From Allacma fusca (lineage: Eukaryota; Arthropoda; Collembola; Symphypleona; Sminthuridae), in NCBI GenBank assembly GCA_947179485.1, contig OX359248.1, positions 47,812,847-47,876,846 of the forward strand: 64,000 nt of DNA. The letters run 5' to 3'. The number at the start of each line of letters is the position of its first letter. The stretch's first letter is position 1. Below the pieces are notes generated by a model, which saw only the letters and a program-made list of their open reading frames with translations, was not told the origin of the DNA and ran no database searches. Of this stretch, positions 30,001 through 41,043 are shown in pieces. The translations under genes and the position numbers were made by a program.

Positions 30001-33000
30001 TTTAAAAGTTGGGTAGGCTGTAATGCCTGAATGTTAAAATATAATAGATTTTGATGTTTTTTTTAATTGTTTGTTGCTAGTTTTTAGTGTTGTAGTATTT
30101 TTCAGTATGGTTAAAATTTTGTAATGTGTGAAGTAAGTATAATATTTTCATGAATTCTTTAATTTTTATACAGGAATACTGAAGAAATGGCAGTTGATTT
30201 TGTACGGGACAGATGTGAATCCTGTTAGACTTAGATCTCGCTCGTTGAGTGCTTCACCCACACAGCAGCAACAACAGCAACAGCAGCAACCTCAAAACTA
30301 TGGTGGTTCAGGAAGTCAGTTACAGTCGCAGTACCGGCCAGTACCCCTCCCAACATCCCAGCAACAAGGTTCCTTAATCCCTCGATTCATTCCTCAAGAT
30401 TATTTAATTCCTGGAGCTTCGGAGACTATTCCTCAAGTACAAAAGCCACATATGGTGCGTTCACAGTGTACGAACGATAACTGGATCCCTGATCTCAGCA
30501 TCTGCGTCAATGACTGTCCAGATGGATATCACAGAGGTAAAGACTTTGATGATGTATCCAACGCGTCTGTAATGACTATACCTTGTGTACTATTATTATA
30601 GCTTATAACTGCATGCATAATTACTTATTGTAAGCTGAAACTGAAGACATGGTTCACAGTTCCGCGGGGTTGATTGTATGCAAATGAATTCATACGCTTT
30701 TATATGTGGGAAGTGGAAGTTAGAGAAGTTGAAGTTGGAGAAGTTGTGGTGGGGTCGTAAATGTGACAATCTCATTAAAGACTTTGGAGATGGTTTGTGT
30801 GGTTCGTTGTCATGTCAAAACCTGCTGGCAGTGTGGGGTTAATTACGATGTATTAATGGTTCTACAGATGCGGAGAGGAAAGAGTGCCTTTCCTGCCCTC
30901 AGAGGTGTAAATCCTGCTACAATGGGACGTCATGCACTGCTTGCGAGCACAACCTAGTTCTTTTTGAGACTTCCTGTGTTCCTGTCTGTCCGGATGGTTA
31001 CTATGAGGCGGACTCCTCCTGTGAATTATGCGACTTGTCAACCTGCTCAACTTGTGCTGGGCCTTTGGGGAGTGAGTGTGTTCGGTGCAAGGAAAATCTA
31101 TTCCTCCATGAAAATAAATGTTTACCCCACTGCCCTGGCGGTTTCCGACCCACCGATTTCAACGAATGTACTAGCTGTCCAATGGGTTGCCATTCCTGCG
31201 ACGAGAGTAAGTGTCTTTACTGCCGGATAGGGTTCGAAATGCGTGAAGATGGTTCGTCATGCTATGAAAAAAATCCGGTAAGACATGTTTCAGACTTCGC
31301 GACAATTACAAATCTGAGTAATCGTGCTTAACTTTGTGCTTTATGTATAGAAATTATTTGCCCTTTTGTTTCTGTGTCTCGCAGAAGAGATATTTGTATT
31401 TTCTTTTAGTTAGTGTTACGATTTAAATCTTCTGTTTTTATTTGACATTACAATTATTTTTAATGCATAGTATACTACCTGCTGCTACATTTGTAGTTGC
31501 TTTTTAATTCATGGTTACATTTGTTGCAAATGTAGCATTTATTTTCACAGTTTTATTTAGTGTTACTGTAATCGTGTCGCATTTTCTTTTACCGCTTTTG
31601 TAAGTTTTGTGGGAATGACGCTAACTGAAATGGCGGGGTATATATCTAATGAAATGTGTTTGTTTTTTTTATTACAACAGCCATGCCCGGCAAAATTGTA
31701 CCTGAACCCAGAGACGAACGTTTGTTCGGGATGTGGTAATCCCGAGTGCTTGCACTGCTCAGCTGAAGATCAGTGTATGTATTGTCAGGAAGGGTACCTT
31801 TTGTACCAAGGACAATGTATTCAACAGTGTTGGGACGGTCTGTTCCCTTCCTTAAAGAGTAATGAGTGCATGAAGTGTCCCAAGTTATGCACCAAGTGCT
31901 TGTCTCCTGAACAATGTACGAAATGTCGGGGGGATGGAATGCTGCAAGAAGGAAAGTGTCTCCCGCATTGCTCTGACGGGTAAGCCCACGCAACCGGAAT
32001 ACTAAATAATGTCCATCGTCTTAAGTTTTGTTTTTACTGTTTCCGTACTTTAAGCACTCTTTTTACTTTGCTCCAAAACCAGTACGTATCATGTGTATCT
32101 AGTAGATATGTGAATGTGGGAAGAAACCCAAGTAGTCACAAGATACTGAAACAATGCTGCATTACAGAATACCTATATACTGATACAAGTATTGTAATAC
32201 GTATATTTTTCCTCTCAGTTCGTAATAGTATACAAGTTTCTTGTGTCTCGAGTCTACAGAGTCTCTGAAATATATTTTTGGTATCATTGGTCGGTGATCG
32301 TAATGTTATGAAATTTATTTGGGACGAAAAAGGAGTTATTGCAAGAGCAAATGGTACTGACAAAGTTATCCGACTGTCGTATGATCATGATCCTTGGGAT
32401 TTGTACAAGTTGCTCAACCGTATACGTATCTATTTCAAGCTAGTCACTACAAATGGAAAAGCGTCTCTACAGCATGATTTATGTGGACATGCAAATTGGA
32501 GCTTGTTCTCTTCTCTAGTCGTTTGTTACGGTTTGGGCTAATATTTGAGTTTTTGCTACTTCATCAGCCCTAGTACTATAGCTACTGTTAACAGGGTGGA
32601 ATTGATACGGAACTCTTGTCATCTATGTAGTCATTAAGTATATTCTAAAGAAGATTTTTAATATATTCCCTCCTTATAGTATATTCCTTGCCTCGCCGAT
32701 ATTTTTAAGGGAAAAAAGTTATGCCGGCAGGCACAGGGAGAAGGCTGATGAATAATTTATGAATGTCTCATTTTTAAATATCCACACATATGGAATTTTC
32801 TTTTTAACTTTTTTCATTTTAACTTTTTAATGCCGTAATGTACCAAGTTTTGGATTGTGAGACGCTGAAAGGCTTTAATGTAAAAGTTTGATGTTATATA
32901 GGTACATGTATCTGCGACTTGGGATGATGGCATGCTTTTATTTAGAAGAGCTACATAAAATGAGTTAAAATGAGCAACACATTTTCTATTTGCCAGATTC

Positions 33001-34433
33001 TTCAACGACTTGGGCACTTGTTCGAGATGTTCCCCAGACTGTAAAACTTGCATTGGACCCACTTCCTCAGATTGTGTAGCTTGTAGTCCAGGCTCAGTGC
33101 TCACGAAGGGAGGGAGCTGCGTTCAAACTAATGCCTTGACGCAGGATTATAGTAACAGCAGTAGGCAGATCATTACTAGATGTCCGGATGGGTTCTGGCT
33201 TAATAGTGTCAATGGCTGTCAACCATGTCATACGACATGTTCAAAATGTAACGGTAAGTATGGAGGAAGATGATGTGATCCATAGGGTGTTCTATGCTTT
33301 TCCTTAAAGAACCTAAAATTTGGCATAATTGGGAAAGTTTTGATCATAAGTTGAGGAATTAAATTTTGATTGAAGGTTTGGCTTAAATTTTTTATGTACT
33401 TACATTTAATGTGGTTTCCAGGCGGGTTGCCTTATAACTGTCGAAGTTGTGTCGCTCCACTTCGATTAGATCGAGGAAGTAGTCGTTGTATTCAGTGCTG
33501 CGAGAGTACGGAAGACTTGGACTGCTGTCACTGTGATGCTAAAAGGCATACGCAAAGTATTGCCACTCCTTTGACTGCGAACTATAATGGTAATTTTGAA
33601 TTACTCTCTGGCACGTGTTATTAATGACTTTATAGTATAATTCACGGTAATGAATTTGAGTGAATATGAAGTACCTAAACTACGTAAATGTGATGGGAAA
33701 ATTAATTAGAATTCTTTTGAGCTCATTTTGAGTTGGCTTTTTGGATTGAATGTTGTTCACAGAAGGTATTTGGATGATGTAATTAAATGAAAGGAAATTG
33801 AAACCAGAGAAAAGTAGAGGAAGGATGATGAGATGAGCGTTGTGTGCCCTCACACGTATCGGGTGTGTGGGTGGAGGAAGGTGATGATTGACGGAGTAGG
33901 AGGAAATTCTTGAACTGAAGCATCTCGGCATTTTGATAGGAAAGTGCTTTTTGACACGGTGTCTTTGTGTTTGTTTTGTAGGCGAGTGTCACTTTGTGTC
34001 ACGTCGTGTCTCCGAGTCCGACGAGCGTCAGCTAAGTTCGGGGAAATGGAGCGACTCCATGGTTCTTAGTTTCTTCTGGTTGTCAGTCTTCTGCATGGTT
34101 TCTGTACTCATTATTTTCTCGGTACAGAGAAGACGCCGACGGTATCACATCTCTCCAGCTACCGGCTCAGATTTTCATGCCTTTGAAAATATAAAGACGG
34201 GAGCAAGTCACTTTAAATCTACTTCAAAGTACGTCCCAGTGAGTCTACGGGAAGATGCACAATACTGTGATGACAATTTCGATAATTGTAGGCCACAATT
34301 CAGTGATAGCCATCGTCTCATCCCGCATGGTCAGCATGACGGGGGTGTCCATTACAGAGACATGGACTTAGACTACGATGACGATGACCATTCGGAAAGT
34401 GCGGAAGGAGTCCCACTCGTTTTAAAGACTTAA
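4390..34433 (+). CDS. Fur2: Furin-like proprotein convertase, type I membrane form (Fur2/PC5-like), 5' partial
   Basis: This encodes a calcium-dependent subtilisin-like endoprotease that cleaves secretory precursors after dibasic sites in the trans-Golgi and endosomal route. Exons are 4390-4494, 8842-9012, 12497-12631, 24076-24408, 27513-27954, 28822-29262, 30174-30536, 30868-31277, 31681-31979, 32997-33253, 33422-33589 and 33982-34433. All introns are GT-AG and phases match at every junction. The total is 3,576 nt, or 1,191 codons plus TAA. Domain order, numbered from the first visible residue, is: end of propeptide with RVKR at 47-50, catalytic domain (Asp123, His162, Asn263, Ser343), P domain, poly-Gln/Pro linker, cysteine-rich furin-like repeats, transmembrane helix (about 1068-1089) and a cytoplasmic tail of about 100 residues. 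The membrane-anchored repeat-rich layout matches Drosophila Fur2 and vertebrate PC5B better than furin itself. The signal peptide is not in view. Confidence 0.93.
4495..8841. other. Convertase intron 1
   Basis: This intron is 4.3 kb and AT-rich, with a (CT)n run at 6119-6137, an (AT)n run near 7575-7590 and a (GT)n run at 8681-8715. I saw no exon, RNA gene or bounded transposon in it. Confidence 0.7.
9013..12496. other. Convertase intron 2
   Basis: This intron is 3.5 kb, with a short GA run near 9190-9210 and T/C-rich sequence around 10,980-11,400. No coding exon or bounded mobile element was recognised. Confidence 0.7.
12497..27954 (+). CDS. Fur2: Convertase exons 3-5: subtilisin-like catalytic domain
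   Basis: Exon 12497-12631 carries the catalytic Asp in ILDDG (codon 12587-12589). Exon 24076-24408 carries the catalytic His in KHGTRCAGE (24148-24150) and the [17 protein letters not shown] block. Exon 27513-27954 carries the oxyanion Asn in WASGNGG (27555-27557) and the nucleophile Ser in HTGTSASAP (27795-27797). Asp-His spacing is 39 residues and His-Asn is 101, both close to human furin (41 and 101). Asn-Ser is 80 against 73 in furin, an expansion of about seven residues just before HTGTSA. All catalytic residues are present, so the enzyme should be active. Confidence 0.95.
14249..14285. repeat. (CT)n microsatellite
   Basis: A nearly pure CT run with one TTCT interruption. It creates spurious Arg/Glu-rich reading frames on the minus strand. 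Confidence 0.9.
15019..15046. repeat. (GA)n microsatellite
   Basis: A pure AG run within intron 3. Like the other dinucleotide runs it produces a spurious Ser/Leu frame on the opposite strand. Confidence 0.9.
24569..25394. mobile_element. Tc1/mariner-superfamily (pogo-like) MITE in intron 4
   Basis: Inverted ends begin CAGTAAAACCTGTATATAG and continue TG on both sides, giving 21 matching bases. Each end is flanked by TA (24567-24568 and 25395-25396), the TSD of the Tc1/mariner superfamily. Subterminal copies of CAGTGGTC/GACCACTG recur inside the left 200 bp and right 100 bp. The 826-bp body has no transposase-like frame, so it is a non-autonomous copy. Subfamily assignment to pogo/Tigger rests only on the terminal style. 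Confidence 0.8.
25397..27512. other. Rest of convertase intron 4
   Basis: This stretch is AT-rich with no recognised gene. A 79-codon open frame at 27046-27285 has no recognisable motif and is not supported as coding. Confidence 0.6.
28822..30536 (+). CDS. Fur2: Convertase exons 6-7: P domain and glutamine-rich linker
   Basis: Exon 28822-29262 starts mid-codon (phase 1, reading [13 protein letters not shown]) and contains the P-domain core [21 protein letters not shown] and [14 protein letters not shown]. Exon 30174-30536 closes the P domain with [11 protein letters not shown], then encodes a run of nine glutamines (QQQQQQQQQ) in a Q/P/S-rich linker of about 70 residues. It ends in the first Cys-rich motif, [12 protein letters not shown]. 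The RGD commonly found in the furin-family P domain is RGN here ([11 protein letters not shown]). Confidence 0.9.
30868..33589 (+). CDS. Fur2: Convertase exons 8-11: cysteine-rich furin-like repeats
   Basis: Four exons (30868-31277, 31681-31979, 32997-33253, 33422-33589) encode tandem cysteine-rich modules of the CxxC...C...CxxC type. Examples are [54 protein letters not shown] and [11 protein letters not shown]. In PC5/PC6-type convertases this region holds the enzyme at the cell surface or matrix. Internal phases are 0, 2, 1 and 1 and all are satisfied. The last module ends [18 protein letters not shown] shortly before the transmembrane exon. Confidence 0.9.
33982..34433 (+). CDS. Fur2: Convertase last exon: transmembrane helix and acidic cytoplasmic tail
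   Basis: A hydrophobic span starting [16 protein letters not shown] is followed by a stop-transfer cluster QRRRRR. The tail contains two YxxPhi-type motifs (YVPV, YRDM) and an acidic serine-bearing stretch, [15 protein letters not shown]. This resembles the casein-kinase-II acidic cluster that returns furin to the trans-Golgi. The assignment of sorting function is by analogy. The stop codon TAA is at 34431-34433. Confidence 0.88.
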
Positions 34434-34470
34434 AAAATTTAAACACTGATTATTGTGAGTTAACTATAAT

Positions 34471-34476
34471 AATAAA
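34471..34476 (+). terminator. Polyadenylation signal of the convertase gene
   Basis: A canonical AATAAA lies 38 nt past the convertase stop codon. It implies a very short 3' UTR, though a later site cannot be excluded. Confidence 0.5.
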
Positions 34477-36389
34477 AATAACTATATTATAATATGTGTA
34501 CTGTAACGCTTATTGTCAAAGATCAATTTTTTCCTTGCAGTATACAAGTAATTCTGTGTACTAAACAAATGAAAGTAGGAATGAATTTTGTTTAGAAGTA
34601 ATCTGCGTTTACTGTGCCAATTTGTGCAAAGTATATTATACAAAAGTAAAGTGACACAGATCCGGCTAGAACGTATGCAAAAGTGCGGCAAAGATGGAAC
34701 AAATTTTCTTAAAAAAGGAGAGTATTATTTAGGGAAATATTTTACATGTCGAAAATGTTTCCTTGTGTGTACTTATATTATAATAGATAATTAATTACAG
34801 TATAGGGAAAGTGTACGTACATTAAAGACACGTACCAAACAGTAGGACAACCATTTTTGATTACCAAACTCCAGATTTTACTGTCGAACAAATGATATGA
34901 AGCGCTTTTTATGATTTCCAATCCATAATATATTACATGTAGAATTGAACGTTTTATTATTTTTTTCTTGATGTAATAATTTTAGAAGATACTTTACATG
35001 TACTTCCTTGTACATATTTACATTAAAAACATTACCACGAGTTTCTTAAAGATTTAACTACTCTTGATAATTAAAATGAATGTTTGGTGGTGTTTAGTTA
35101 ATTGTAGAGTAATTAGAAAAAGAAAACATTTTAGTCGAGTTGGCTGGCAATTTCTACACGAGATTTTGAAATGTATTGGTAATAATAAAATTTGACTATT
35201 ATTTTTACTCTTAATATGATCTGTAAAGCAAATATTGAAATTATTACATGAATTTGACAATTCAAAGGAATTTTTCGGGAAAGCTCGTACTACAAATACT
35301 ATAAAACCGTGTATATATTATTATTCAAATGGCTGTGAAAATGTCCCACGCAGACGTGTAAAAACTTGAACAAGGGCGAGTTGTTACTATATAGAAGTAA
35401 GTACCTTTTACTATACATAAATAATTTTAAGGCGAACGTGAGTCTTAATTAAAAAGGATGGTAATTATATGTACGATATACAACTTTGTAGCAAAGATGT
35501 TTTTATTATTCTTCCAATGCCGAAATCGAATGTGTATAAAGAAAATGTTGATTGTGATTTTCGTTTTCTTGTTGATGTTTTCACGTAAACCGAGCGAATG
35601 ATTTTGTTGTCAAATTGAATGAATGTGCACATCGTTAATTACTTAAATTCTAATTAATATTATTATATTATTTGTAAGAACGACGACTTCAGAATTATAT
35701 TATAGTCAAAAGTCAAGAGGGTTGTTGAGCGAAGCATATTTGTACGGTATATGGTGCTATGCTCATCCCAAGTATTTTTTCCACGACCATGCATCTCCAA
35801 TCTCCACAACATTTATTATGAGTGTTTACAAAAATCTTCCTTGAGAATAAAACCTTCGTGAATCGATTTCCCAATATATTCTTTATTACAGCATTAGCTA
35901 TCTCAAGCACGGTGGTGGCTGGTGACTGATTTTGCATTCAGCATTCATACATTTATGCTCAGACAGCACTCATGAATATATTATCATTTGCATGAAATAG
36001 AAGAATCAATAGGAGCAATCAAAACATCTGTTTAAAAATTGATAAATTAACTGAAGGAAAGGGCATGCTAAGAAGCTTAGCGATTAACTGTAAGTTTGTA
36101 GCCACTTATTATTTCATAGAAATAATTGCATTGAAATTGAAAGTACGCTACTAAATTGTACACAGATAAATAATTTTCTGCCTACTGAATGGTCTCTAAG
36201 CAGCATTTGTAACATAGTAATAATTAACAGCTTTATATATTTTACAAAAACAAAGACATTCGTTTTAATTTTGGAATTGAGGCCTATTTTTAGTTTATAA
36301 TGAGTATAAACACTTCCACTTATAGTGAAACCAGAGCTCAGCCTATTAGCTGCACATTAATTGCACAGCATTAAAGGACCAATTTAAAA
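34477..36389. other. Intergenic, between the convertase and the MAM-like gene
   Basis: AT-rich sequence. One minus-strand open frame at 35713-35937 (74 codons, with VLEIANAVIKNIL and NKCCGDWRCMVVEKIL) has a more protein-like composition than its neighbours. It could be a stray exon of an unidentified gene, but no adjoining exon was found. Nothing else is supported. Confidence 0.5.
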
Positions 36390-39300
36390 TTACCGAACGG
36401 CACAAAATGTTAGTACCAAGAGAAACGAAAAATAAATATTTGGAGTTGACATGGACGACCCAGGCGACACAATTGGTTTAGCGGTCGGAGAAGCTGTTGT
36501 TCGGTGTTTTGGAGTAGTCGTTTCCAAATAGTTGGCTCTAATTCGGTCAATCAATATAAAGCCCTCGACTCCAGACACTATTCCTTCAACCACAAACTGA
36601 AATAAATGAAATTATAATCAGTAAATACGACGAAATTAATTTCGCTATTTTAGTCAACAACAGGAGACAAAAATAAACATTAGTTTGGATAAACTCAAAA
36701 TATACTGCATAAAGAAATATTCAAGTTGTTGTAATGTAGCGAAGTACGCACTGTATTTTTGTACGTCCTGAGAATTTTTCTTATGAGTAAATCAATTTTT
36801 CCGGGAGGAAATATATATTAAGTTTATTTTGCTGTCACACTTTACGTAAGCATAAACTTTCGCGTGTGAGCTTATGTGTGAGGCATTAATGTTGCATGAC
36901 TAACTTTCACCGGCTCCCCAAATTTTCTCCCGGTGCATGATCTTACTTTAGAAACTCTGGGCTAGATTTCATGATCTGATAAAATCTTTCAGGTAATATT
37001 ACTTACTAGTTCACTCTCAAGTGCTCACTTATTGTTAGTTTGCAGTACATGTAAACTTTTGCGTCGACCAGTGTAATTACGTAATAATTACATGTCCACA
37101 AACACGAGATGTGAACACACCAAACAGCGAAACCACTTTCAAATAAACTCTTGACTTACAAAAATCAGAATTTAGCATACTTTTTTTCCAACATGAAGAA
37201 TCATATTTCAAGTTTTTGTAAATTAAAATATTTTCAAAGATCGTATGATTCCACGAGTAATTCACTCCTCAATGTAATTCTTCCGCTACGATTTTGTACA
37301 CGAAAAACCATAATAGCTAAAAACTTTTTCTTTTCCTGCCCGAAAATAATTTCGAAGTTTTTGGCTGTTACTACCTTCAGTTACAGCATTTAAGTTTGCT
37401 CCAATTTATGGAATAGGTATAACTCCCCTCCGAGTAAAAGATTCCAGGTAGGAGTTCAGCTCAGATACTCAAATTGCTGTTCCCCGTCTTTATGCCAATT
37501 ACCCGACCCGGGTAACCGAAATTATTTTTCGTATGACTTTAAGCTTGGAATAGAGGCTCAAAGCTTACATCATTGCAGCTTGTTTTTTTGTACTTACGTA
37601 AATGTCAAGATGCGAAGGATACGTTTTGGTACATTTTTAAATACACTCTAATAGAAACTCTAATACAAAAGAGGCCCAAAGAACATTCATGTTCTCGTAC
37701 AATACGTAATTCACCTACAAATAAAAAATAAAAAGGAGAAGTAAATCTCGTTTAACCTAGGGAAAAAATGTCATTAAAGAGAAAGTGCTCTTGCAAAGGG
37801 GTATTCCAACGCCATGTACTCCTCAATAAAACAGAATTACCATACAAGGGATCTTTTATTACGAGACTCCATTGAACTTTGCAAGTACATACTGATATTT
37901 CCTGTTTACAGATAAATTGTACCAGGTGTACATAGAAATTGAGGCCCATTGGTAATTTGACAGCGACCAAATTCTCACGTCCAGACTATTATGCCTGGTT
38001 CATGGGGTAGTTAAGTACTTACAAATTTATGTAATTACATTGTCAATTTTTCCTATTTTGTAAAATCATATTTTTACGCTTTTGGCTATATTTTCCCAGT
38101 ATAGGGTCTGTTTGCAGCTCAAATTTTTTTTTTTCGAGCTTTATTGCTAAACATATTTATTAAAAGCCCTAAATTATTAAGTAATTTATAACCAAGTTGC
38201 AATTTTAACCACATCTCTCAGTGACTCCATTCCAAAATTAATAACACTGGTTATTCGTAGTCAATAAATAAACAACAATCCAGTCATGACATCCTTCCAG
38301 TTGCTAATTTCGAGAAAGAAGTGACATCTATTATGGTACACTGACTTTCAAGAAAAATAGTAAAAAGGCCCAAGAGGCTCAGCATTGACCTATGACCCGT
38401 GGTCCTAAACGGGGTATACCTTGGTCTACTATTTTGGGAGGGTCTCTGTCTCCACGAGGCTCATGTCTCAATATGCCCCTCTTATTACTGCCCAAGAGTC
38501 AGGGACTAGTGAACATTGGACGCGGTAAGGGAGCGAACCTTTGAATTTCAGGGAGCGAAAGTGATTGCGTGTCTGTGGAGGGGAAAAAGCTTAAATAATT
38601 TTAGTTTACTTAAAATAAAAACGTAATGACATAGTGTCATCTTGGCATACTTAAATAGCGTAATAGCCGATTTTATTCTTAATATTTGGGAGGTATTTGG
38701 TAAGTATTTAATTTCTTGATTTTTTCAGAGTTTACACTAAATCCTATGAGTCTTGATATCTCCGTTTGAATTATTAATTTTGCGTAGGCTGTGTAAGTCA
38801 TAATAGGTACGAAGTCAAGATTTGTGGATGTTGTTGGATTTGAAAAGCTTAAAATAGTTATTAATTTGCTACAGGATTTGAAGAAGGAACTCTACAAATC
38901 AAAATGGAAATGAATCCGGAAACAAGTTTACGTCTTTTTGAGGAAGGAGCAACGTTTGTTTTTACAAACGTCCCCCCTGGGACTGAAGTTGGAATTGACA
39001 TGCAGAGCTGGAATGCAGGAGAAAAATTCCGAGGAATTAAAATGATTCCTCCTGGTATTCATTTTATGTTTTTCAGGTATGACTTCAATTTTTGATGACA
39101 AGGTTTGTTCAATTTTAGTAGGAATTTTTAAGTCAAGGCGAAATGTTTATTGGTTGTTTTTGTTGAAAGTGCTGTCAACAAAGAAGGGAATGTGGCTCCT
39201 AGGACTGGCTTCTTCCATGTTTTTGAGAAAGGACAAGTCATTGTGAGGAAGTATGACCCTGCTGCGGAGGATATTTCGAGGATGGGTAAGGAGAGGGTAA

Positions 39301-41043
39301 ATTGAAGGCTTGTAATTTATGTTGTTGCCTTAAATTGTAGCCTATGTGCTCATTAATTTTGGGGATCTTTCCAGAGCTGAGTGAGGACACAGTGAATCGA
39401 TTTAAATGTAGTTTAAAATCAATGGACCAATACCTCGGTGCGTATCCTTATGATGTATGGAGGAAGTGGGTGTCTCTTACAAACCGTCTCACTCGTAAGT
39501 GATTATATTCTAGGAGGAACTATTCCAGCTTAATTATTGCATTCATTCATTTGACTCCGTCTGTTAGTTATTTGCTAGTAATTACTTGTTTCGGAGAGTT
39601 GTAACCAAGATTTCTATGAAATCGGTTTTAAACTTGGTATTTCTTTGCAGCGGAAATTTTGAAGCGATTATCACCAACAAGTGGAAGAATTTTGTCAGCA
39701 CCGGAGTTAATATTAGATGAGGATCAGTCGGAACCTCCTGGGGATCCTAAGCGAACCAAATTGGAGGAAGCGGAATCAAAGTTACCTAAAATGACGGAGG
39801 AGCCGTCATGCAGAATTAACTACACTCCGATCCCTACGAAAGTATACCCGGATGGAGCAACACCATCGGAAATATCGAGACACTCAGTGGACGATAGCTT
39901 CAGATTTGAGCTGTTTTTATCGTCTTATACCAAGTAAGAGGAAATCATTTGCGCTTGATTTGGTCTTGCTTTCAAATTGTAATGACTTTCAAAATTAGTC
40001 GGAAAATAAATGAATGCACGTTTTGTTTTATTATAGACCTGAAGAGTTCCTCGCCGAGCTGCAGTTTGCTTTTGTGAACTTCCTAGTGGGTCAAAATTAT
40101 ACATCATTTGAGCAATGGAAGTCACTTGTGAAACTAATAACATTCTCTGAGAGTGCTATTTTGAAGTATCAAAGTATCTACTCAGACTTTCTCTCTGATC
40201 TTTATTTTCAAATTTCAAATGTTGATGCTGACTTTTTCTCTGATATTGTAACCAGTAATAACTTTATATATTCCTGTATTAGTCGTTTGCATCGTAACAT
40301 TTTAGAATGTAATAGTGTTGAAACTAGGCTGCGTTCAAAGATTGAACGATTTTGTAATTTCCTCAAAGGTAAATTTGGGTGGATATTTGAATATGAAGAA
40401 TGCCCAGAAGATGAGCAACCAGTTGTGGTTGATTTGTCGTAAATTATTTTATGTATCTTTAGCCAAGAGTAAATAATCTTTTTGTCGTGGAAATATCGAA
40501 TATAACAATTCTATTTTTACCCTAGTAAGTACATCCTACATTTAATTTTATTAAGTTTTTAATGAAATTCGTTAGTACCCTGCTAGTTGGATTTATAGGA
40601 ATTTCCATCATAACAAATTCAAATTTCCATGGGGTTGATGACTTGATTGTAAAAAGTGGCGGGCTTTCAGGCGAATTTTTCAACTGTATCATTGCTCCTC
40701 CACTGATCCAGTAAGTAATATCTACTGATGATATTAATTGGGCCGTTGAAGTAAATCGGAATAAAGCTGAATTTTCTGTTGAATTCAATTCGCTGTTACT
40801 TTCAGAGAGAATCGCCCAAATTCCTTCCGCATTTTTGAAAGCCTCAAATTCAAAATCTTTGGGCAAAATGTCATGGAGAATATGCAGAGAGCCACCATTC
40901 TGGTAATATTGGTAACCGCCTTCGAGCTTCCAGTTATAGAACAAATCGGTATCCTTGTCAAGATCTGCGCTCCATCCCACTGTCACTTCACTTAAGTAGA
41001 AGAAGACCAAACATAAGCACAAAAAATACACTTTTTTATCCAT
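36390..41043 (-). CDS. Secreted MAM-like protein with probable GPI anchor; two exons, host of AAR2
   Basis: Exon 1 is 41043 down to 40579 (155 codons). It starts with a clear signal peptide ([19 protein letters not shown]) and continues with a MAM-like beta-rich segment ([41 protein letters not shown]). The donor reads AGG|GTACTA. Exon 2 is 36596 down to 36390 with acceptor TTTCAG. It continues in phase 0 as [20 protein letters not shown], the typical closing strand of a MAM domain. A Ser/Thr/Pro stalk and a C-terminal hydrophobic tail ([15 protein letters not shown]) follow, as in GPI-anchored proteins. The total is 223 residues. The usual MAM cysteines are absent from the mature part. If the intron is not used, exon 1 alone reads 173 residues to a stop at 40522. 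Function is unknown; it is probably a cell-surface adhesion protein. Confidence 0.6.
36597..38903. other. Intron of the MAM-like gene, upstream of AAR2
   Basis: This stretch must hold the AAR2 promoter and 5' UTR. A possible 3' splice site (TTGCTACAG, ending 38874) lies 29 nt before the AAR2 start codon, suggesting a leader intron. No other gene was recognised. Confidence 0.5.
38904..40442 (+). CDS. AAR2: AAR2 splicing factor homologue
   Basis: AAR2 is the U5 snRNP assembly factor that holds Prp8 in the cytoplasmic precursor before Brr2 joins. Exons are 38904-39076, 39170-39285, 39375-39494, 39651-39933 and 40037-40442. They total 1,098 nt, or 365 residues (human about 384), with all phases matched. 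Diagnostic blocks are [33 protein letters not shown] and [20 protein letters not shown] near the N-terminus. Later blocks are [37 protein letters not shown] and [14 protein letters not shown]. The chosen ATG sits in AAAATGG and gives the expected N-terminus; a second ATG follows two codons later. The whole coding sequence lies inside the intron of the minus-strand MAM-like gene. Confidence 0.95.

Larger units (their letters stand above)
27955..33981. other. Short introns separating the 3' convertase exons
   Basis: The introns longer than 300 bp are 27955-28821, 29263-30173, 30537-30867, 31278-31680, 31980-32996 and 33590-33981. All have GT-AG ends. I saw no RNA gene or bounded transposon within them. 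Confidence 0.65.
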
